A stretch of DNA of 64,000 nucleotides, from assembly GCA_034231615.1 (NCBI GenBank), contig CM067299.1, forward strand, positions 13,135,863 through 13,199,862, read 5' to 3'. The position numbers and the translations under genes are program-made. The DNA comes from Meghimatium bilineatum. Its lineage: Eukaryota; Mollusca; Gastropoda; Stylommatophora; Philomycidae. Position 1 is the first letter of the stretch, and each line of letters opens with the position of its first letter. The notes under the pieces were generated by a model. It was not told the DNA's origin, searched no databases, and saw only the letters and a program-made list of their open reading frames with translations. Below are positions 57,207-64,000 of the stretch, piece after piece.

Positions 57207-57800
57207 TGGTATTCTTCTTTTTCTCGTTCACAGTTTAACATGTCTACACAGCAAATCCTGTTTTCTCAATAAATGCTGCTGTGTTTGAAAGCTCTTCGGT
57301 GCTCTCATACGGCTTTCTATTGATTTCCGTCTCTATGGGCCAGTGTTCATACCGGAACTGATTTAGTGTAATGATGTCTTGCATGATGTGTTCCGCTGTC
57401 AGTGCGGCCTCTAGTCACTCCCATTTCTACCATTCTCTAAATATGTATATTGTCACGTTCAACTTTCTCCTCATCGTCTCGTAGGGTATCCATGACTTCT
57501 CTAATACATTCAATCCTGTCTCTTCTTATATCGGTGCCGTTCCTCAAAGCTTTACCAGCCAACACATCGGCTCTTTCGTTCCCCCTGCTCCCAGAATGAC
57601 CCGGACAGTAAATCCATGTAATGTTCAGCGCATTGTTGAGAAGAATGACCCATTCAGTTCTGATCATACACTTTTCTATCTTGCGCAGCATACTTTGAGA
57701 GTCCGATAGAATCACTGAGTCTGTTGGTGGTTGCGTCGTCAGCCAAGCCAGAGCTACTGTCACCACTTCTATTTCTGTCAGATCCGCTGATCCATATTAG
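57207..57800 (-). pseudogene. I-like LINE 3' end: RNase H and C-terminus
   Basis: Minus-strand reading: DLTEIEVVTVALAWL (RNase H Glu), VILSDSQSMLRKI (Asp), YCPGHSGSRGNERADVLAGK (final Asp), then LTAEHIMQDIITLNQFRYEH, FIEKTGFAV stop. The post-stop TAGACATGTT..GTGAACGAGAAAAAGAAG parallels the full-length LINE's 3' end at 26013-26048. It is a diverged relative of that element, 5'-truncated within RNase H. One frame break lies near 57420. Confidence 0.85.
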
Positions 57801-57820
57801 TGATGGCACATCTTGCATCC

Positions 57821-58090
57821 CCGCCACCTCGGAATTTGCCACATAAGGACAAAGGTGTAATATCCTCTGGTGCGTATCTCTTTGTCATCCATGGGGATTA
57901 TTTGATAGAAGGAAAAAGTAAGAAATTGAGACAAGATTTGACAACGATGATTTTTATTTCACACATAACAGGTTGTCAGCTTATCCACTAATTTCCTTAG
58001 TAGCCTCTTATTATATATCTGGAAAGAAGACAGTGATCCTATTTTGTGCACCCTGGACTAGAAGTCTAGGCCCGCGTTGCCATACGGGCG
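57821..58090 (-). mobile_element. SINE-B, unexpanded 5' part
   Basis: From the CGCCCGTATGGCAACGCGGG head (58090) to the CCGAGGTGGCGG block (57821). It contains a single copy of the segment that is tandem at 45208-46040. Confidence 0.75.
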
Positions 58091-58439
58091 AAGCTAGCTC
58101 TATATATACTATAACAAATATAGCACACCAATCGTGTATGGAACGTGTATTGATACGAGAAATCGATAACTCAACCAGTTGATATGTATTAAAATATAAC
58201 GGACAGATGCAAGCTGTTGCCATGTGGAACAGGAAAGATACTGTCATGGGGGCTTGAGAAAATGTGCCACATACGCCCGTACGATCGCGCGCACATCCAT
58301 ACATACGAAAATAAACTTGTGTTCTGTTCGTTGAAACAAAGAGAAACACGGGAGGTAATTCTAAAATATTATCTACGGTACTGTTTTATAGAAGTGCAGT
58401 GGCAACACTTTGTTTACAGGCCAGTACATAACAGATAGT
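58091..58439. other. Unassigned stretch
   Basis: No feature recognised. A minus frame of 112 codons (58011-58349) partly covers SINE-B and has no motif. Confidence 0.35.
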
Positions 58440-58595
58440 GGACGGCAAAGAGAAAAGTTGCTAGATGGACCAGTATTGTGGCACGGTATAAGTTCACCAA
58501 CCGAGCTTATTGACAACACAAGAGACAGAAGAGACATTCGTGAAGAAACATGATCCCCTACGCCGCTCGGCATGGCACTTGATTGATTGACATGG
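58440..58595 (+). pseudogene. Possible LINE 3' end
   Basis: Reading GISSPTELIDNTRDRRDIRE, ET stop SPTPLGMALD followed by the tail TTGATTGATTGAC. The DRR..A(T)P pattern and ATTGATTGAC tail resemble RTE-like 3' ends. Weak. Confidence 0.35.
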
Positions 58596-58675
58596 CAGAT
58601 AAGAGAGGGGAGCAGTTATTGAAAATTATGTGCAACAGCTCGTATAATGATACGCATTACTTAATGTGCTAATAA

Positions 58676-58745
58676 CGCCGAAGTAGGATGTGTCCCGCCA
58701 TTCTGCAAATAAAACGTCGACACAACATATCTCCATTCTCTGGAC
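58676..58745 (+). mobile_element. SINE-A' 5' part leading into an array
   Basis: GCCGAAGTAGGATGTGTCCC, GCAAATAAAACGTCGACACA, TCCATTCTCTGGACTA match A' up to the point where the 33-bp array begins. Confidence 0.85.
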
Positions 58746-59585
58746 TAACTAGTAGTAGCACTGTCCTGCTATAAGAGAAGTATAGTAGGAGCACTGTCCT
58801 GCTATAAGAGAAGTATAGTAATAGCACTGTCCTGCTATAAGAGAAGTATAGTAGGAGCACTGTCCTGCTATAAGAGAAGTATAGTAGGAGCACTGTCCTG
58901 CTATAAGAGAAGTATAGTACGAGCACTGTCCTGCTATAAGAGATATCTAATAGGACTATCCTGCTATAAGAGAAGTATAGTAGGAGCATTGTCCTGCTAT
59001 AAGAGATATCTAGTAGGAGCACTGTCTTGCTATAAGAGATATCTAGTAGGAGCACTGTCCTGCTATAAGAGTTATCTAGTAGGATTCCCTGCTACAAGTT
59101 AGGTCTAGTAGAACAATCCTGCTACAAGAAATGTCCAGTTGACCTGTCCTGATACACGAGAGGTCTAGTGGAACTTCTTGGTACACAAGAGGTCTATTGG
59201 AATTGTCCTGCTACAAGAGAAGTCTAGTAGGGATGCCCTGTTACAAGAGATGTCCAGTTGAACTGTCCTACTATACGAGAGGTCTAGTAGGACTGAGCTA
59301 CTGCAAGAGATGTCTAATGGAACAATACTGATACAAGGTCAAGTGAGACTTTCCTTGTTAAAAGAGAGGTTTAGTAGGACTGTCCTGTTATTAGAGAAGT
59401 CTAGTGGGGCATAATAAAGTTCTGATAGGACTTTCCTGCTGCAATAGAGGTTTAGTAAGACTGTCTTGTTACTAGAGAGATCTAGTAGAACTGTCCTGGT
59501 ACAAGGCAAGTGTAGTGGGAAAGCCCTGTTATAAGAGAGGTTTAGTAGTACTGTCCTGCTACAAGAGACGTCTAGTGGGGCTGTA
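58746..59585. repeat. 33-bp array derived from SINE-A', about 25 copies
   Basis: Units TAGTAGGAGCACTGTCCTGC then TATAAGAGAAGTA. The single A' segment at 27038-27198 reads TAGTAGGACCATTGTCCTG then TTACAAGAGATATC. Left copies are nearly identical; right copies (after 59090) are diverged (TAGTGGAACTTC, CAAGAGAGGTC), so the array grew most recently at the left. Confidence 0.92.
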
Positions 59586-59591
59586 ATGCTA

Positions 59592-61265
59592 CGATCATCA
59601 TCATTAAGTGCCGTCTCCGCAACGAAGGTTGGCTGCAACGTATCTCCAACATCTCCTGTCTCTTGTCTTGGCGGTGCACTCTGCTAGACTGTAACCTGTC
59701 CATCGTGTAATGTTACTCTCCCACTTGTATCTCTGCCTACCTCTTGCTCGCTTCCCTTTGGCTTTACCCTCAAGTAAGGTCTTCAATAAGGTGTTATGTC
59801 TTTTAATGTGTCCAAAATATTTTATTTGCCTGATATTTATTTCTCTTAGTAGTTCTTTCTTCATATTAAGTGTCCTTAGCACCTCTTTATTTATTTTCTT
59901 CTCTTTCTATGATGTTCTCCCTATTCTTCTATATACCCACATCTCAAAGGCATCAATTTTGTCTTCTAATTGTTTATTTAGTGTCCATGTTTCTGAGCCA
60001 TACATTAATATGGAATAGGTGTAGCATTTTATAATTCTCATTTTTAACTTGTTTGTAATTTGTTTAGATATTAATAATTTCCTCATGTCATTGAAGGTAC
60101 TTTTAGCCATTCCTGTTCTCCTTTTAACTTGTGTTTCACATCTGCCATCATTTGTGACTATGTGTCCAAGATATTGATACTGTTTTACTTATTGTAGTTT
60201 CTCTCCCTGTATGTTTATGTTTACCTCCTGTTCTTCTGTGTCTTTGCTGATTATCATGGTTTTTGTTTTTTGAATGTTTATATCCAGTCCATATTCATTA
60301 CTTGATTTATTGACTTGATCTATTAGTCTTTTTAGTTCATGTTCACTTTCTGCTAAAAGAACAGTGTCATCTGCATATCTAATGTTGTTTATTATTTTCC
60401 CATTGATCTTGAGTGCTGGTATTTCTTCTATATTTTTAAAGATATTCTCTGTGTAGATATTAAATAGGCTTGGTGATAAAATGCATCCTTGTCTTACCCC
60501 TCTTCTTATTTCTATGTATGGAGAGTAGCTTATTTATGTAGTTTGTTCCCAATATATATTTCTAATCAGCCTGATGTCTTTTCCATCTATGCCTATTTCT
60601 TGAAGACATTTGATTAATTTTTCATGTTGGACTCTATCAAAGGCCTTGCTGTAGTCTATGAAGCAAATATAGATACTTTTTTTGGACTTCTATACATTTA
60701 TCTATCACTAGCCGGATACTCAGTATAGCTTCTCTGGTTCCTTTGTTTTTCCTAAAACCGAATTGTTCTTCACCGACCTCCATGTCTATCTTGTTCTTAA
60801 TTCTTTCATGTATTATCTTGAGAAGTATTTTAGTTAGATGGCTCATTAGACTTATTGTTCTATATTCTGTACAGTCCACAGCCCTGGGATTCTTAGGTAG
60901 TGGTATGAATATTGATGATGTTAGGTCTTTAGGTATATGGCCTGTTTCGTATATGTCATTTCAAATTTCTGTGATAGTATCTACACCAAACTCATTTAGA
61001 GTTTTTATTATGTCTGCTGTTATGTTGTCAGAGCCTGCAGCCTTTCCACATTTTATTGAATTTATTGCATGTTCTACTTTTGATTTCAGTATTGCTGGTC
61101 CATCATTGTTGTGTATTGTTGGTTTTTTGTTCCGTTGGTCGTCAAACAGTTCTGTTACATAATCTGCCCATCTTGTGAGTGCTTCTGTTTTATCAAATAT
61201 TATTTTACCATTTTTATCTTTAATGCAGCCACCCCCATTTATAGGAATTAATGCTACATTAGAGG
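59592..61265 (-). mobile_element. RTE-like LINE, 5'-truncated, near-complete RT
   Basis: Starts mid-linker near 61265 and ends with the tail TAATGATGATGATC at about 59592. On the minus strand: AINSIKCGKAAGSDNITADI, YRTISLMSHLTKILLKIIHE, GEEQFGFRKNKGTREAILSI, then YADD at 60366-60377. Then CYTYSILMYGSETWTLNKQL and KRARGRQRYKWESNITRWTG, ending LRCGDGT. About four frame breaks. A sister copy begins at 63705. Confidence 0.9.
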
Positions 61266-61314
61266 TCCACTATATGCTATAATTTCTCCTTTCTCGATAC
61301 CAATCTTCTCCTTC

Positions 61315-61335
61315 TTCTCTCTCCCTCTCTCTCTA

Positions 61336-61372
<37 letters not shown>
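61315..61372. repeat. (CT)n(TA)n microsatellite
   Basis: CTCTCTCTATCTCTCTCTC then ATATATAT. Confidence 0.95.
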
Positions 61373-61373
<1 letters not shown>

Positions 61374-61439
61374 CATAAAAACATACACGTTTACCAATCT
61401 GCTTTCGAATTCTTTGTATTGCATCAAAATCTACTCTCA

Positions 61440-61690
61440 CACACATAAAACACGCACGCACACACATCCATGTATTCACTAATCGTGAGTCAGATACTAA
61501 CACACACACACACACACACCTCATGTATTCACTAATCGTCAGTTCAGATATTAACACACACACATACCTCATGTATTCACTAATCGTGAGTTCAGATACT
61601 AACACACACACACACACCTAATGTAGTCACTAATCGTGAGTTCAGATATTAACACACACACACACACACACACCTCATGTACTCACAAAT
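61440..61690. repeat. ~55-bp minisatellite with (CA)n core, about 5 copies
   Basis: CTCATGTATTCACTAATCGT, GAGTTCAGATACTAA, (CA)5-12. Length variation is mostly in the CA run. Confidence 0.9.
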
Positions 61691-62711
61691 CATGAGTTCG
61701 TATAAGAAAAAGTCAAAGAAGTATATGAGAACTAAGCTTAAAATTATTATCCCCATCAAGTTATGCAAGATGTCGGACTCACTGTTGTCAGTTTTTACGT
61801 CAAACTTCAAAGAAAACTCCCGTGTACGAACATTCACCGGTATGAGGTTGTTATTTCTCTTATAACTATAGCTTATTTACATATTTCCTTAGATGAAGAA
61901 TAGCGTCACCCGTAAATCTGAGCAGTCAGAAATAAGGTATTAGTTTTTTAAGGACCCATGCTATTGAGTATGTCAGACGTACTTCAGATCGAACATAAAG
62001 CCGACGTTCACATGCAATGAAGTTCTATGAAATCGCTATTAAGTCTCACTGGGACAGTTATCAGCATAGGCAAATGATTTCGTTCTTTTCCATGATAATA
62101 GCAGGTCTAGATGCGGAGTATGGTGTAGGCAGAGTATCCGTGTCGTGTCATTGTGAGGACGTCTAGAACTTTCCCTAGCTATCGCTGAAGTCGGTCAGAA
62201 ATATAAATATGAATAATGGCACACGCCGTGAATAAGTCTTGCGGAGAGCTCACATATAGCTTCAGAACTTGTTGTCAAGCTTCAATAAGCAAGAACAAGA
62301 TTTGTTCACCTCAGACAAGAGGCACACTGTTGATTCAACGATGGTTGTTTATACGACTTAAATAATCAAGAATCGGTTCGGTATATGATTGATGATGATT
62401 GAATAGCGCAGATAGGAGGCGGGGCGTGCGCTCCGGATGCCGTTTTTAGGGCCTTATTTAGGGGTCGCAAAAATTGTAGAAAATCCTTCGTTTGCGAGGC
62501 AGGGAGAGGTAAATTCTTAGTTTCGATTCGGGTGTATTAGTTACATCACTACGATGGGTGTATAGATATGGGATGAGGTTTACATGTGACAGGTTTCCTG
62601 TTGTTGGTTTTTTTTTAAGAACTAGCCTGATCAATAGACCATGTATCAAAGAAATAACCAATAGGGACAATATGATAATTGAAAGTAAAAGAAAACTATT
62701 ACACAATTTTC
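61691..62711. other. Unassigned stretch
   Basis: No gene, RNA or repeat recognised on either strand. Confidence 0.4.
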
Positions 62712-62797
62712 TATGGTTGGTTGGTTGGTTGGTTGGTTGGTTGGTTGGCTGGTTGGTTGGTTGGTTGGTTGGTTGGTTGGTTGGTTGGTTGGTTGCT
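62712..62797. repeat. (TTGG)n tetranucleotide, about 20 copies
   Basis: GGTTGGTTGG with a single GGCT interruption. Regular GG pairs on one strand could allow two-tier G-quadruplexes. Confidence 0.97.
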
Positions 62798-62829
62798 GAT
62801 TCAGCAGTCTATTCGCTCAATCTATTAAA

Positions 62830-63192
62830 ATGACATTATATTGCTGGGAAGTCTGTGGATTTTCGGCCCACCGCGGGCCAGAGCCAGAGAATAACTATCA
62901 CACCACCAGGAAGGTAGTCTTTAACCTATACACTGCTCCGAGCCACTGCAGCCAAGATAGGGCGTACTGTGCCCATTCCCCGCCAACATTTGACTTCTGG
63001 TTATGCCGAACTTCTCTATTGCTCCAGGCATGCAACCAATTGTTCAAGTCAATAGGATTGTCACGTCCTGAGTCACTGTGCGTCTACGATGGGCCTCAGC
63101 AAAAGGAAAAAACAGTGCTATCAGTTTCCTTCTCCCCAGTGCTGAATAGTAAATTTCTGGCTCCCTCCCAACCACAGAGGGTGCATACATAA
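62830..63192 (+). CDS. Unrecognised 120-codon open frame
   Basis: The ATG at 62830 opens a frame with balanced composition and seven or so Cys (CSQDRAYCAHSPP, FWLCRTSLLLQACNQ, SLCVYDGPQQ). A splice-acceptor-like GCTGATTCAGCAG precedes it (62797-62809), and AATAAA occurs at about 63225. SLCVYDGP faintly recalls the CUB domain, but that is not enough to call. It may be a terminal exon or a chance ORF. Confidence 0.25.
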   Translation: MTLYCWEVCGFSAHRGPEPENNYHTTRKVVFNLYTAPSHCSQDRAYCAHSPPTFDFWLCRTSLLLQACNQLFKSIGLSRPESLCVYDGPQQKEKTVLSVSFSPVLNSKFLAPSQPQRVHT

Positions 63193-63394
63193 AAACAAAT
63201 TACAAAAACACATTGCAACAACAAAATAAAAGCATGAGAAGCATGATTGTATAGATGACATGCCATAAAGCTTCTTTAATAAGATAACCTCAGTATAACG
63301 TCATGTCATCTAAGATTTTCTGTTGCATGGGTGGTTTGTCTAGTGAGCCATTGGTGAGACCCACAGACGCAAACCACATGCGTAACAATTTTCT

Positions 63395-63623
63395 ATAGAA
63401 TACTATATTTTGGCCATATCAAGCAACATAGAAAATATCAAAATGGAGGGGATAATAGCAAGACAATGAAAACACGTCGATCACATAGACGTTGGACACA
63501 AGATATCAAAGACTAACTGAATATGACACTCACAGAAACAAAAAAATATTGGCACGAGTTTGGACAGGTTGTGATGGCTGTTACATCCTGTCCAGGGTAT
63601 GTATGATACATGATGATGATGAC
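63395..63623 (+). pseudogene. RTE-like LINE 3' end
   Basis: Readings ILWPYQAT, MKTRRSHRRWTQDIKD stop LNMTLTETKKYWHEFGQVVM then tail GATGATGATGAC. The R.RRWTQDIKDW..M...EC pattern is the RTE-type C-terminus. Confidence 0.65.
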
Positions 63624-63704
63624 AAGTCTGATGTATAACATTGTGTTACATTTCTCCAGCCGTGTAGAAGGATGGCTAAACGTTGTTAAAGTTCTGTAGT
63701 CTGA

Positions 63705-64000
63705 TTTAAACATGGACACTAAATAAACAGTTAGAAGACATAATTGATGCCTTTGAGATGTGGGTGTATAGGAGAATAGGGATAATATGGTAGGAGAAGA
63801 AAATAAACAAAAAGGTGCTAAAACACTTAATATTAAGAAAGAATTATTAAAAAGTATAAAGATCCGGAAAATGAAATATTTTGGACATATTAAAAGGTAT
63901 AACACCTTATTGAAGACCTTACTTGAAGGTAAAGTCAAAGGGAAACGAGCAAGAGGTAGGAAGAGATACAAGTGGAAGAGTAACATCACAAGATGGACAG
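63705..64000 (+). pseudogene. RTE-like LINE, sister of 59592-61265, cut by window end
   Basis: TLNKQLEDIIDAFEMWVYRR, then shifted frames giving LLKTLLEGKVKGKRARGRKR, YKWKSNITRWT. It matches the 59604-60020 portion (inverted) base by base over most of its length. It continues beyond 64000. Confidence 0.85.

Noticed and set aside
60743..61162. 139-codon plus-strand protein
   Set aside because: Antisense shadow of the RT domain of the minus-strand LINE at 59592-61265.
63513..63989. 158-codon minus-strand protein
   Set aside because: It is the antisense shadow of a LINE that reads on the plus strand and matches 59604-60020.

Overview
This is eukaryotic, animal DNA. It has no operons, a splice-site-bounded coding exon, TIR DNA transposons, non-LTR retrotransposons of RTE-like and I-like types, tRNA-derived and other SINEs, and an extraordinary density of minisatellites. 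The type of LINE proteins, and an exon encoding a Spaetzle/neurotrophin-type cystine knot, point to an invertebrate. A mollusc is my best guess, from remembered resemblance of the LINE proteins and not from a search. Almost nothing in the window is ordinary host coding sequence. The two host-like candidates are the Spaetzle-like terminal exon at 19136-19550 (+) and a small possible internal exon at 11831-11916 (+).

Layout. 0-6.8 kb: a 34-bp minisatellite, hairpin-forming repeats, SINEs, an 18-bp array and a zinc-finger LINE tail. 6.8-9.5 kb: a decayed RTE-like LINE split by a SINE with perfect 14-bp target duplications. 10-14.5 kb: seven or so minisatellites, a possible exon, a LINE tail and a tRNA-SINE nested in another SINE. 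14.5-19 kb: MITE-like inverted repeats, SINEs and two antisense LINE fragments. 19-19.6 kb: the cystine-knot exon. 20-26.4 kb: a 33/25-bp composite satellite split by a full-length 4.05-kb APE-RT-RNase H LINE with 12-bp target duplications and one apparent frameshift. 26.4-33.4 kb: minisatellites, nested SINEs and a 2.3-kb GAA-rich purine tract. 33.9-36.2 kb: a 1.9-kb DNA transposon with about 110-bp imperfect terminal inverted repeats and an intact ~430-codon ORF, itself inside a 45-bp array. 37-41 kb: 32-bp and 14-bp arrays. 42-46.5 kb: a TIR element carrying a LINE tail, then a LINE fragment and a SINE whose internal segments have become tandem arrays. 46.7-50.1 kb: a 27-bp array split by an antisense RTE-like LINE with 12-bp target duplications. 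50-57 kb: microsatellites, a Tc1-like relic, a tRNA-SINE, a ~49-copy 23-bp array and a (GAT)n tract. 57-64 kb: an I-like LINE end, SINEs, a SINE-derived 33-bp array, and two copies of another RTE-like LINE, the last cut by the window edge.

The main theme is reciprocal traffic between transposable elements and tandem arrays. Internal or tail segments of SINEs and LINEs at 43.5, 45.2, 58.7 and probably 30.9 kb appear to have seeded arrays in place. Conversely LINEs and a DNA transposon have landed inside arrays at 22, 28.6, 34.2 and 48.5 kb, and a LINE fragment abuts one at 57.2 kb. Informal family names used below: SINE-A (head CGCCCG.., GAA tail), SINE-A' (a shorter relative of A), SINE-B (same head as A, different body, ATC-rich tail on its own strand), SINE-C, and tRNA-SINE. 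Copy numbers and boundaries were read by eye; boundaries without a target duplication are approximate.
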